Assembly: GCA_029891385.1 (NCBI GenBank)
Contig: CM057228.1
Location: 28,772,214 to 28,836,213 of the forward strand
Reading direction: 5' to 3'
From: Erythroxylum novogranatense
Lineage: Eukaryota; Streptophyta; Magnoliopsida; Malpighiales; Erythroxylaceae
Length of the DNA stretch: 64,000 nucleotides
Shown: piece after piece, positions 48,801 to 60,444 of the stretch
How positions within the stretch are numbered: position 1 is the first letter of the stretch
Layout: the number at the start of each line of letters is the position of its first letter
Notes under the pieces: generated by a model
What the model was told of the DNA's origin: nothing
The model's input: the letters and a program-made list of their open reading frames with translations, nothing else
Database searches by the model: none
Translations under genes and position numbers: made by a program

Positions 48801-50486
48801 AAAAAGCATGGAGTTTCAATAAAAGGAACTATTAGAACTATTTCCATCTCGGAACAAGTCAAAGTTTGTAGATTCTTTTGTCTTGGAACATGTACAAATG
48901 TTAACCTTATAAATCTAAGTCGTAACAAAGAAGGGATAAAACTAACCTTGCCAGCTTTCCAGAAGAACTCATAAACATCTCTTAGGCACTTTCGTAGGAA
49001 TTTGAAATCACCAATTCATAAGAAAGTAATCTAAAAAGAAATAGTTATGAAAAAACCCAAAATATATAAGACTCAACAAATATATAAAAGAAAGAGGAAC
49101 AAAGCTTCCACCTAACAAGCAAACATATCTCTTTCTCGATTAGCCTCAGGTTCTATTGCTTCTTTCTTTTCTTTAAATTGCTTATAAACTAAAGATTCCA
49201 AAATGTAATTTGAAAATTCAAGAGGTAATCTTAAATTTGGCGTCAAATAATCAATCTTAAAATCAAAACGTGAGTTAAAAAACTAGACTCTTGCTTATGA
49301 TGCAGGAAACTTTTTATAGAAAAATGTCCCACTGATGTATCCAACTTATACGACGTCCTATTAATGGTAGGGGATATGAATAATACATGATGAAGTTAAT
49401 TAATACATGATAAAAAAAGAATAAATTATCCTAGCATTATCATATAATAACATGTAACCCTTTTTTTTTTTCATTTTCTACCACCTCTATGTCTCTAAAG
49501 GCTAAAGATTCCAATTCTATTAGTAAAATAGGAAAATTCATATATCTTAAAATACCCATTATCTATTGCACAATATAATACTAGGTAGTCATGTATGCTA
49601 ACTAAGGTAAATATGAGATAAGATAATCATCCTTTTGAATAGTGTGCTCAATCTTATAATTCATAGTAAGATAATCCCAATAAAAGAATTTAAAATTAGG
49701 AACATGTTATATCTAGAAAATAAAGACAAAGTAATATTATCTTATAAATTCATTGAATTCTATCACAACTTCTTATGTAATATTCATTAACAAAATATGA
49801 CTTTATTAACATATGTTACTCACTAACATTTCAATATCTTCCACTTTTTCAGCCTTACAAACACCATCAATCAAGGTGTGAATATTAGCAACAATACTCT
49901 ATTAGTCATTTCATTAAACAACATAATTGTTATTCTCAAGTTTTCATCTTTGTAATTCTAGAAAATAATTAAAGTATAGACATGAACATTTGATTCTGCC
50001 TTCCTTTCACTCATTTCTTTAAAAACCCAACATAAAGATGCACACTCCTCTATATGATATTCAGTTGTCGGATCATTGGTAAAACAAGAGCTTCAAGCAC
50101 AATTTCTGGTGGCTTGTCCCCCACACAAGCACCATCGAAGAAGAAAGGAAAGCTACATATTTTTTCCTTATCCCTTGTTTATAAATGTAGTCTTATCTTA
50201 TCTTGTCATTTCAACATTGCTCATTCCTATTACACCAAAGTCTTTTGCTTCTCTATGCCTACTCACGCCTCGCTAACCTATCATATAGTAAAGAGAAGAC
50301 AATACAAAAGAATAGTAAACAAAACACACCAGCATAAAGGTTTAATTGGGTTTTATGGTAAATGAAGATGCATGAATTTCAGAATGTAAGTAAACTTAAT
50401 GCACATCACCACAAAGAATAATCACAAAAGAATAAGAATATTAATATTGAATTATCCTAACTAGTTTGGTCCAATTTTAAAATGTT
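48800..50486. other. AT-rich interval without recognised genes
   Basis: No coding signature, LTR edge or RNA gene is evident. Open frames up to about 100 codons (for example 50054-50365, plus strand) have biased composition and no recognisable motif. It could be host intergenic DNA or older repeat sequence. Confidence 0.6.
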
Positions 50487-50915
50487 TATAATGTAGCGCC
50501 CCCTTGCCGTAGGGTACGCACGGGACGCCCGTGGGTCGTTCTGACGCATATCCCACAGTAAGGAAGTGCTAAGATCGCTAACGATCACTAAACACTCGCA
50601 TGGCATCAATAAAATAAACCATAACATGCAATTCACTAATATTTAAAACCACAATATTTCTTTCATTTCACAATATCAATCCAAAATATAGACAAGTCTA
50701 TCAGTTCCCTACAACTAAATACAATAATCCAAAAAGGAAAAACTGATAAAAACGTCTATACTAGGTCATCCCAAAAAAATATAGTCCCAAAAGAAGTCAC
50801 CCCAGCTGACCGACCTGCGATCCATCACTGCACTTGATCACGAACGCACACTGCAGAAACGTCTGACACGGGAGCTTGAGTCCTACTGACGCTGTCCTGA
50901 AAAATATATTGCAAT

Positions 50916-50968
50916 GTTGGGTGAGTTTGCGAACTCAATGAGAAACCATCATCGATGGTTCACCCAAC
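50916..50968 (-). other. Conserved three-stem fold in C's left LTR
   Basis: Identical in stems and loops to B. In C's right LTR (57653-57705) the outer stem and first loop are changed, at GTCAGGT and GAGTTTATGAACTC. Confidence 0.65.
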
Positions 50969-52309
50969 TCATGCATATACATCTAATATATATCTCATAG
51001 ATATATTTTAACACAATTTATAACACTATAAACACTTTACACAATTTACACAATTACACTATCATATATCAATTCACACTATGCACACATCATACGTATT
51101 CACAATTTCGCTACACTGACAAATGCATAATGTATGCAATTTCTCATTTTATGATGTTGTTGTGACTGAGCGGCAATATTCACATTTTGGCAAGTAGGAG
51201 AGCCCTCAGGGTATGCACTACTGCCCACTCACTTTAGGAATAGGAGAGCCCTCTGGGTATGCACTATTTCCTTTTTGGCCTTAGGCCCATTCACTGATAT
51301 CGAGCTTAAAGCTCTGATCACTAAGCTCCAGCCACAATTGATTAATTACCACTTATGTTCATGCTTAGCATGCACTAACACTTGCACAATCTCTAACACA
51401 TTTATCTCACTTCACTCGCTAATCACAATCAAAACACTTACTCACAATTTTATACGCTGATTCTCATTCACAGGTATTCACATTTATAAATCACACTTGG
51501 TGCAATCACTAACACTTATCACATTTAGCTCATTCACTTCACATTTATATCACTCACTTTGACACTTAATTCACACACATTCACAGCGACATTTAATCAC
51601 ATAAAACCGAGGAACTAACTAGGTTACTCACCTGTAACTTCCGAGCTATTGCCTGGAAGTACCAGCAATGTCCGTGGTCTGTCGATCCAACGGCGCCTCT
51701 ATAACAATTCAAATGAATTATCATCACCACTTGCTCAATTAATTCAATTCACTGATGCACATGTCTTAATTCAAACTATATGATGCATGATCATGATTTC
51801 CCAGCACTAAGACCCAAATCGCTATCTCTCGCTTCACAATAACAATTCACTATTCACTAGGTCAATAGCATTCCCTTAAATTCAAATTCACTCACTCAAA
51901 CTCTAATCATACTCCGCTAGTTACAACATAACTCTTTGGTCACGTTAGAAACTATAATGGACTCTCTTTCGATAATTGCAATCCGGTAAATTAAAATTCA
52001 AACTCTCAATCTTTATCACAATTATAGACCTCTTTCTCTAGTTCATAACGAATTAAGTATCACCTTAATAGGAATACCACAGACCAAGATATCATCAAGA
52101 TACTGAAACATGTTTAGTAAAACATCTAGTTCATGTTCCCTCCACCAATACCCTTACTTTGATTCAATCAATCATTTCCAAATTAATACTAAAAACCATA
52201 AATTGTTTGTGGAGAGATAAAGAAATGTGTTAGGAATCCAATGCTTCAAGAATCAGGTCATTTGGAGCTCTATAGTTCAAGTTATCCTCAAAACATCGAT
52301 CTATGCATG

Positions 52310-52480
52310 CATCGCTTTCCTTCCGTCGATTTTTGCTTCACTGGTTTTCGCTTCACTGATTTTCCTTCACTGATTTTCGCTTCACTGATTTTCGCTTCAG
52401 TGATTTTCCTTCACTGATTTTCGCTTCACTGATTTTCGCTTCATTGATCTTCGTTTCAAATGATTTTCCTTCACTGATTT
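52310..52480. repeat. TTCACTGATTTTCGC tandem repeat in C's left LTR
   Basis: About ten units of 15 bp, TTCACTGATTTTCGC alternating with TTCACTGATTTTCC. It occupies the position held by GC-rich palindromes in B and J. The whole array is absent from C's right LTR because of the deletion. Confidence 0.88.
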
Positions 52481-53425
52481 TTCCGTCTGAACATATCCAC
52501 TTATATAGATCATATCACCGAACACCAAAAGTTTCTCAACAACTCATTTAACACTATAACATAATTTATTTCTCCCAACTACCCAAGATTTATGAACAAA
52601 CATATGAAATACATTTTTCCATGAAGATGACAGAAATCTCTCAACTTTATTTCACAAATCCCTAACAAAGAAGGGATTTCTCTAACACTTACCCGCTGAG
52701 AACTCAAACAAATCTTCAAGCCCTAAACTCCACACTAAAAGATCACCTCGGTTTCTCCTTAGAGTCGAAAACACCAATGGCGAGAGGTTGGTGAAAGAAA
52801 GGAAGAACACCAAAGTCCCTTAGAAGATATTTTGGGTGGGAAAGCTCTATGTCCTGAGAGAGAGAAGTTTTGAAAGAAAGGAATAAAGAAGGCTTGGACA
52901 AGACTCAACCCATCACCCTCAAGGAATAGTGACCACCTACTCCTAGCTAGAGTACAAAGTCCAAGTACACATGTCACTTTCTTAATGAATAAACTCTAAC
53001 TTAGTTACTTTTGAACTAACTCTATTTATTTCTCCCCTTTCCAATATAACCAAACTATCTCCAAAACTTCATTTAATTTATTTCTTGCTCCCAACTATAA
53101 ATATATCTTTCAATACACCATAACTTTACCAACATAAACAAATACAATAATTCCACCAAAATTCAAAATCGCAAGATTTCACTAACCCAATTATTTCAAC
53201 ATTTTTAATAATCACAATTCACAAAATCATCTCAATTTCACTTTTCCAAACACAATCACTATCAAATGCCGGAACAATCATGAATGCATGTCACTATGTA
53301 TATGCATGTGCAAAATGATCTATCTCTCTAAAATCAGAGGCCACAAAACACTCGATCACAAATTAAGCACTAACAACTCTACACTCATAACACGATGCTC
53401 ATCGCATCGGTAACGGGATGCTACA

Positions 53426-53440
53426 ATTCTCCCCTCCTAA
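53426..53440 (-). other. Element C: polypurine tract
   Basis: The minus strand reads TTAGGAGGGGAGAAT directly before the 3' LTR. Confidence 0.88.
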
Positions 53441-53790
53441 AAGAAAATTTTGTCCCGAAATTTCATACCTGACTGGTCGAACAGATGAGGGTACTGCCTC
53501 CTCATGTGCTCCTCAGTCTCCCATGTTGCCTCCTCTGAAGAATGGTTCTTCCATAGGACTTTCACCAATGGAATCACCTGCTCCTCAATTGCTTGACCCA
53601 TGATCCGATAATCTGCACCGCTCCTCAACATAACTCAAATCACTCGCTATCTCGATCTCTTGAGCCGGATCACATGCGTCGGTCCGGCGATATCTCCGGA
53701 GCATACTCACATGAAACACATCATGCAACTGGGACATCTCACTAGGCAATCTCAGTCTATAGGCCAACGGTCCAATCCTCTCAGTAATCT
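53437..53790 (-). pseudogene. Element C: integrase C-terminus with chromodomain-like tail
   Basis: 53585-53767 reads YRLRLPSEMSQLHDVFHVSM and LRRY. 53437-53631 reads PLVKVLWKNHSSEEATWE and then MRRQYPHLF, the chromodomain-like end. The two overlap in different frames, so a frameshift lies between. The tail reaches into the PPT. Confidence 0.8.
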
Positions 53791-54180
53791 GGGATCCCTA
53801 TCTGACACAATCGATACTAGAACCCCATGCAGTCGCACAATCTCTGCCACATACTTCTGGGCCAACTGATCAAGAGTATTATACATCTTGGTGACACCAG
53901 GATGCATCGCATAGGCAGCCACATCGCCTCCTCCGTAATCTCTCGCTCACTCATCCACACCAGCACCCATAATCTCGACCCATCCAAAGAGTCTCATCTC
54001 TCAACTCAAAATCAACTCGACCACTCTAACTCTATCCATCAATCTCACTAACACCGATCCCGACATTGAACTCTCCCGATCCGATCCTCGTAACATCGGC
54101 CTCAATCTCGAGTAGTTATTAAGGCTCCATCTGAGCCAAATCCATCTCGCACATTAAGTGCCCTCAATCAATCAAACGGG
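53790..54180 (-). pseudogene. Element C: integrase core with internal deletion
   Basis: Minus-strand reading near 53800-53870 gives DQLAQKYVAEIVRLHGVLVS followed by IVSDRDP, which includes the second catalytic aspartate. It is then joined directly to QITERIGPLAYRL of the C-terminal domain. The stretch with the catalytic glutamate is gone. Upstream sequence to 54180 is degraded, with zinc-finger and first-aspartate parts not clearly readable. The element cannot make active integrase. Confidence 0.78.
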
Positions 54181-54660
54181 CAATCTCTCACTCAACTGAA
54201 ATGCACTAACATGAGATTTCCTACCAACGATCCGCCACCACATTGGCCTTCCCTGGATGATACTCAATCGTGCGGTCATAATCCTTCAAAAGCTCAATCC
54301 ACCTCCTCTCGCCTCGTGTTCACTCTCTCGACTCAACAGATATCTCAAACTCTTATGATCCGTGAAGATCTGGAACGTCTCATCATACAGATAATGTCTC
54401 CAGATCTTCAAAACAAACACTACTGCAGGCAACTCTAAGTCATGCACTGGATAATTCCTCTCATGCGACCTCAACTGTCTCGAGGTATACGCTATCATTC
54501 TCCCATGCTACATCAACACACAACCCGAACCCTGCTGCGAAGCATCACTGAATACCTCAAATCCTCCAGACCCTGACGACAAAGCCAACACTGGTGTCGT
54601 GGTCAATCGATGCCTAAGCTCCTCTGACACTCATCTGTCCATATGAAGACCACATTCTTC
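54180..54660 (-). pseudogene. Element C: RNase H
   Basis: 54286-54498 contains [40 protein letters not shown] and [17 protein letters not shown], the standard gypsy RNase H with the acidic residues in HDLEL and TDHKS. The frame is lost before and after. Confidence 0.85.
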
Positions 54661-55380
54661 CTCAGAAGTTTCGTCAAAGGGGCCGAAATCACCGAAAACC
54701 CCTCGACAAACCTCCGGTAATACCCTGCTAGTCCGAGGAAACTACGCAACTCTGATATGTTCCTCGGAACCTCCCAACTCTACACTACCTCAATCTTGTG
54801 AGGATCTACCCGGATACCCTCACCAGACACAATATGCCCTAGGAACACTACCTCATCCAGCCAAAATTCACATTTAGTGAATTTGGCAAACAGCTGCCTC
54901 TCTCTCATAATCTGCAGCACAATCCTCAAATGCTCTGCATGCTCCTGTCTAGACCTCGAAAACACTAGGATATCATCGATGAATACAATCACAAACTGAT
55001 CCAGGTAGGGCTGAAATATCTTATTCATCAAAGCCATGAAGGCTGCCGGGGCATTGGTCAACCCAAACGACATCACTAGGAACTCGAAATGCCCATACCT
55101 ACTCCTGAACGCACTCTTGGGCATATCGGCCTCTGCGATCCTCAATCGATAATACCACGACCTCAAGTCCACTTGATAAACACTCGAGCTCCTGCGGTCG
55201 ATCAAATAGATCATCGATCCTAGGCAAGGTACTTATTCTTGACAAGAACCCGATTAAGCCTATAATCGATACACGCCTCAAAGTCCCATCTTTCTTCTTC
55301 ACGAACAACACCGGAGCTCCCACGGCGAAACACCGGGTCTAATAAACCCTTATCCAATAACTCCTGAATCGAGCCTTAAG
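54660..55380 (-). pseudogene. Element C: reverse transcriptase
   Basis: 55099-55323 has APVLFVKKKDGTLR and [12 protein letters not shown]. 54780-55214 has [32 protein letters not shown], the catalytic FIDD at residues 78-81, and [13 protein letters not shown] with VDPHKIE. Palm and thumb motifs are therefore present, but two frames are needed. The break lies between the IDDLFD and AFRSRYG blocks. Confidence 0.87.
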
Positions 55381-56002
55381 CTCTCTGGTTCCACCGGTGC
55401 CATCCTATACTGAGGTATAGATATAGAGCAGACTGAACGAGGTCTATCACAAACTCGCCTCCGATCCGGCAGTAAACTGGTAACTCATCGGGGAACACAT
55501 CCGAAAACTCCCTGATCACAGGAACATCCTGCAAACTCTGCTGCACTCTAGAATCCACCACATGAGCCAAATAGGCCTCACAACCCCCTCGCATCAATCT
55601 CAGAGCACTCATGAAGGAAATCATCCTAGCTGGCACTGCCTGACTAATACCTCGAAAAATAGCTCTCTGCTGACCAGGAGATTCTAACACAACCTCCTTG
55701 GTAAAACAATCCATCACAACTCTATGGGCAGTAAGCCAGTCCATCCCTAGGATCACATCAATCTCTCTCAGGGACAACACTATAAGGTCTGCTCTCAACT
55801 CTGCCTGATCAATCACTATCTGACACCCCTTGCAGACCTCTCCTAACACTGTCGTACTACCTAGAGGTGTACTTACCTCTAGCCCACACTGCAATCTCTC
55901 TCTATCACAATGCAGTCTACATGCCACATGCGGTGCAATAAATGAATGAGTGGATCCAGGATCCATCAATGCATATGCTTCATAACCAGAAATTAGAAGC
56001 AT
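55376..56002 (-). pseudogene. Element C: aspartic protease and connection to RT
   Basis: A 208-codon open stretch. ALMDPGSTHSFIAPHVA carries the protease active-site loop in the D-P-G-S form common in plant gypsy elements (D14). It is followed by VILGMDWLTAHRVVMDC. Residues about 120-175 form the linker to RT with SDVFPDELP. The catalytic aspartate is kept. The open frame ends before RT because of a frame change near 55380. Confidence 0.85.
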
Positions 56003-56009
56003 ACCCGCA

Positions 56010-57130
56010 ACGACATCTGGAGACTCCTGCGCCTCCGCCGAGTCATAGATAGACTCGGCACAGGACCACCGCCCACGCTCATCTCCTCGATCTCACCACT
56101 GATCCCTCTGCTCGGCCTCGGCCTCTACCTCGGCCTCTCCAACCAAAACCACCTCCGCTGCTCACAGATCAAGTAACATCGCCGCTTTCTGCCGGCCGCA
56201 GCAGATGGGCCTCTAGAGTGAAGGGCACTCTCGAGTGGTGGTCCATCGAACCACACTTGAGGCATGCTCCAAGAGCCTCCAAAGACTCTCCTGTGCCTCC
56301 TCTCGCAGAACTCACATAGCGGAATACTCGTCCCAACCTCTAAGACCATTGCGACCACCACTAGATCGGGCAAATCGCCTCTGCCCAAACCGAATCGTTT
56401 ACCACCTCCAGGGCGACGACTCAAGGATCTGCTCTGCCTTCATCGACCCTCTGCTATCATCGCTTCGATCACATCGGGCCTCTTGCCTCGGGTCCCGATC
56501 CAGCCTCAGGCGCCTCTGTCTCAACAATTGCTCAATCCTCACAATGACGCCTCACCAATGAAACCGCTCATGTCCGATCGGCCAATAAGGTACGGATCTC
56601 CAAATTGAGTCCGCCAAAAAGCGCCGACACTTGTCGCCTCGAAGCCACCAAAGAAGAAGCATACACTAACAACCGGTTGAATCAACCTCATAGTCGGCCA
56701 CGCATAACCGCCTCGCCTCACCTCTAAGAACTCCTGCAATTTCATGTCCAGATAAATCTTGGGCATGAAATTATCCTGAACGCCTCGGAAAATCCTCCCA
56801 ACTCAGTGTGTAGGTGCCGTGGTACTTGCCGAACAGTCTTCCACCACCGATATGCGTAACCACGAGGCAAAGACATGCGTAGTCGAACCGCCTCGTAATC
56901 ACAGCCCATTTGATCGAGGACTCTCTCTCGTCCTCTCTAACCATCCTCGACCTCCGCAGGTCGGTTACCATAAAGTCAACCGCCTCGCCTTCGCAAAGAA
57001 ATCATATCTCCTCTCCCAATAACGGAACTCGGGAGGCATCTCATCGTAACGAGGCATAGGGGACTCTCTAGCTCCCACGGATCTTAGGTCACCGGTTGGT
57101 CCACTTGATCCCCAAGAACGGATGACCTAC
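56010..57130 (-). pseudogene. Element C: gag, heavily frameshifted
   Basis: Alignment by eye with B's gag covers the whole interval. A likely start ATG reads MPRYDEMPPEF near 57060. The capsid includes KLQEFLEVR and the zinc-knuckle region near 56290-56330 has CEFCERRH. Where B has CTG or CAG, C often has CG, CCG or a lost base, producing many frame shifts. It may be more intact in reality. Confidence 0.75.
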
Positions 57131-57217
57131 AATAAAATCACAATTCCAATCAATTACCGCTTTTCGCACAAAAATTCAGGCCTAAAAATACACTATGCCC
57201 AAAAGATGTCAAACCAT

Positions 57218-57229
57218 GCTCTGATACCA
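57218..57229 (-). other. Element C: primer-binding site (tRNA-iMet)
   Basis: Perfect TGGTATCAGAGC on the minus strand, 5 bp from the 5' LTR at 57235. Confidence 0.92.
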
Positions 57230-57234
57230 CCTAA

Positions 57235-58799
57235 TGTACCGCCCCTTGTCAGTAGGGTACGACGGACGCCGTGGGTCGTTCCGACGCATATCCCACAGTA
57301 AGGAAGTGCTACGATCGCTAACGATCACTAAACACTCGCATGGCATCAATAAAATAAACCACAACATGCAATTCACTAATATTTAAAACCACAATATTTC
57401 TTTCATTTCACAATATCAATCCAAAATATAGACAAGTCTATCACTCCCCTACAACTAAATACAATAATCCAAAAAGGGAAAACTGATAAAACGCCTATAC
57501 TAGGTCATCCCAAAAATATAGTCCCAAAAGAAGTCACCCCACCGACCGACCTGCGATCCATCATCGCGACTTGATCACGAACGCACACCGCAGTAAACGC
57601 CCGACACGGAGCTAGAGTCCCATCGACGCCGTCTCGAAAATATATTGCAATGTCAGGTGAGTTTATGAACTCAATGAGAAACCATCATCGATGGTTCACC
57701 CAACTCATGCATATACATCTAATATATATCTCATAGATATATTTTAACACAATTTATAACACTATAAACACTTTACACAATTTACACAGTTACACTATCA
57801 CATATCAATTCACACTATGCACACATCACACGTATTCACAATTTCGCTACACTGACAAATGGATAATGTATGCAATTTCTCATTTTATGATGTTGTTGTG
57901 ACTGAGCGGCAATATTAACATTTTGGCAAGTAGGAGAGCCCTCGGGGTATGCACTACGCCCACTCACTTTAGGAATAGGAGAGCCCTCCGGTATGCACTA
58001 TTTCCTTTTTGGCCTTAGGCCCATTCATCGATATCGAGCTTAAAGCTCGATCACTAAGCTCCACCACAACCGATTAATTACCACTTATGTTCATGCTTAG
58101 CATGCACTAACACTGCACAATCTCTAACACATTTATCTCACTTCACTCGCTAATCACAATCAAAACACTTACTCACAATTTTATACCGATTCTCATTCAC
58201 GGTATTCACATTTATAAATCACACTTGGTGCAATCACTAACACTTATCACATTTAGCTCATTCACTTCACATTTATATCACTCACTTTGACACTTAATTC
58301 ACACACATTCACAGCACATTTAATCACATAAAAACTGAGGAACCAACTAGGTTACTCACCTGTAACTTCCGAGCTATTGCCTGGAAGTACCAGCAATGTC
58401 CGTGGTCTGTCGATCCAATATAACCAAACTATCTCCAAAACTTCATTTAATTTATTTCTTGCTCCCAACTATAAATATATCTTTCAATACACCATAACTT
58501 TACCAACATAAACAAATACAATAATTCCACCAAAATTCAAAATCGCAAGATTTCACTAACCCAATTATTTCAACATTTTTAATAATCACAATTCACAAAA
58601 TCATCTCAATTTCACTTTTCCAAACACAATCACTATCAAATGCCAGAACAATCATGAATGCATGTCACTATGTATATGCATGTGCAAAATGATCTATCTC
58701 TCTAAAATCAGAGGCCACAAAACACTCGATCACAAATTAAGCACTAACAACTCTACACTCATAACACGATGCTCATCGCATCGGTAACGGGATGCTACA
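57235..58799 (-). repeat. Element C: 5' LTR, internally deleted (1565 bp)
   Basis: TGTACCGCCCCTTG to GGGATGCTACA. Matches the left LTR to 51690, then jumps at 58414-58418 (TCCAA) to the equivalent of 53045. The lost 1354 bp include the tandem repeat and the GTAAGT donor-like site. The acceptor-like CAG has also changed. The 5' LTR supplies the promoter and leader, so this copy would not make the normal transcript. Confidence 0.92.
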
Positions 58800-58804
58800 T
58801 ATAA

Positions 58805-60439
58805 CTGGTTGGTTTAGAGTTTTAAAGTTTTTTTACATATAATCAAAACAATTAATAAGTCAATTCCTAACTAATTAGGATAAACTGATTAGTCTAGTCT
58901 AATTTTTAATTTTTTACTTATATTAACTCTTTAATATTTGCTTTCTACATCAAATATTCTTATTTCTGAAATCATTTGGATATATATTTTATTTATTTTA
59001 CAATCAAATTTATATATTCAACAATTTGTAATTTGTTTGAGCACATTCCTAATAAACCCTTTTTCAATAATAATCAACATTATTTTTATTAATTGTTATT
59101 TTCTATTTATACTTTAATCGAAGGTTCTTTCTTTCTCAATAATTTTATTTTACTTAAACATACTTTAATAGAATTTTCTTCTTTGAATAACAATTAGACA
59201 TATTTACTTTGTAAGTATTATAATTTTTAGATATTAAACTTTCACAACCATTCTAATATTGTATTAAGTATTATGTTAAATTTCCTTATTTTTCTTTAGA
59301 TATAAAAGGATTCATATTTAAAACTAAAACTTTAGATAAATATTTTCTTTTTATAAATCACTCTACAAATTTTTCATTTAGTGGAACTTATATTTAGTCT
59401 TTTAGTACTTTCTTATCAAGGGGTTAATTGATTTCACTTCTATTTTCTATTATAGTTTTTGGCTTTTATTTTCTATTTTTCTTAAATTTTAGCTTGTATT
59501 GATTTTTAGTTAATATTTGTAATAAAATTAAAAATAAAAGTTTTTTAACTTAGATTGATAATAAAATTTATAAAAAAATGCTTGATTAGTTTCATCATCC
59601 TCTTTTTATTTTATAATTATTATATTTTAATCATATATTTTAATTTAGTTCATTTTAATAAAAATTAATTCTTCAATTAATTAATTATCATAATTATTAA
59701 AATAAAAATTAAATAAAATTATACATCAATTTTATTTAATAAGAATTCAATATAAAATAAAAATTATATTAATTCATTCTAACAAACTAAGGAAAAGATG
59801 AAACAATTACAAAATAAAGAAGTCTAATAGATAATCATAGTTACTATCAAGGGAATTTTTAGGTACAATATAGTTGAATGTAATTGCTTATGTCCTTATA
59901 TGGTAGTCAAGTTTAAGTTTGCCAAAGCCTAATTTAGCCTTCTTTCATGATCATCGACTAAAAAATTCCTTTATTTTCAAATGCCTCATAAGACCCATGT
60001 TCTAGTATTTCATTTAAACTCTTAAACACAGAAGTACAAAACACAAATTATTCAAAATATGAATAGCAGGGATAAGATAACGCCAACCTTTTGTTGATAT
60101 AATCATTCAGTAAAACAATACAATGGCTAAAGTTACTTCCAATTTTAAGCACTTTATAATATAACCATTCAAGATTTTCCTACTTGAAGCTCTCAACAAA
60201 AACTTTCTTTCAAAGCTCTCAACTCTCTTACGTATTAATGAATATACCTAATATTGTATAAAATCAACCACAAAGGACGTCTTTATATAGACTTATTAGA
60301 AATTAGGGAGACCTATTAAGTTAAACATCTCATTTTCGTCACTAACTCACCAAGTTAGTAGGGACTTATAACTTTTATGCCAGCCACCCTATCATATTAT
60401 TCAACCTCTTTCTCACTAGAAAAAGTGCTCTTATTTTGT
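58805..60439. other. AT-rich interval without recognised genes
   Basis: Very AT-rich with long T and A tracts and no codon-like structure on either strand. No LTR edge or RNA gene seen. It is the best candidate in the window for host intergenic sequence. Confidence 0.65.
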
Positions 60440-60444
60440 AGTAT

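Larger units (their letters stand above)
50492..53425 (-). repeat. Element C: 3' LTR (2934 bp, complete)
   Basis: TGTAGCGCCCCCTTGCC to GGGATGCTACA. It holds the three-stem fold (50916-50968), acceptor-like CAG (50897-50899), donor-like GTAAGT (52687-52692) and a TTCACTGATTTTCGC repeat (52310-52480). Confidence 0.92.
50492..58799 (-). mobile_element. Element C: Ty3/gypsy retrotransposon with both LTRs
   Basis: LTRs 50492-53425 and 57235-58799 are flanked by TATAA (50487-50491 and 58800-58804). PPT at 53426, PBS at 57218-57229, and gag, protease, RT, RNase H, integrase on the minus strand. Same family as B and J. The 5' LTR lacks 1354 bp that the 3' LTR keeps. The integrase core is also deleted. 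Outside the deletion the LTRs are near identical apart from CTG/CAG-type differences, so insertion was recent. Confidence 0.93.

Noticed and set aside
52759..52977. 72-codon minus-strand open frame in C's left LTR
   Set aside because: Located in the LTR leader between promoter and donor. Could be a short upstream ORF, but no motif or conservation in B or J supports it.
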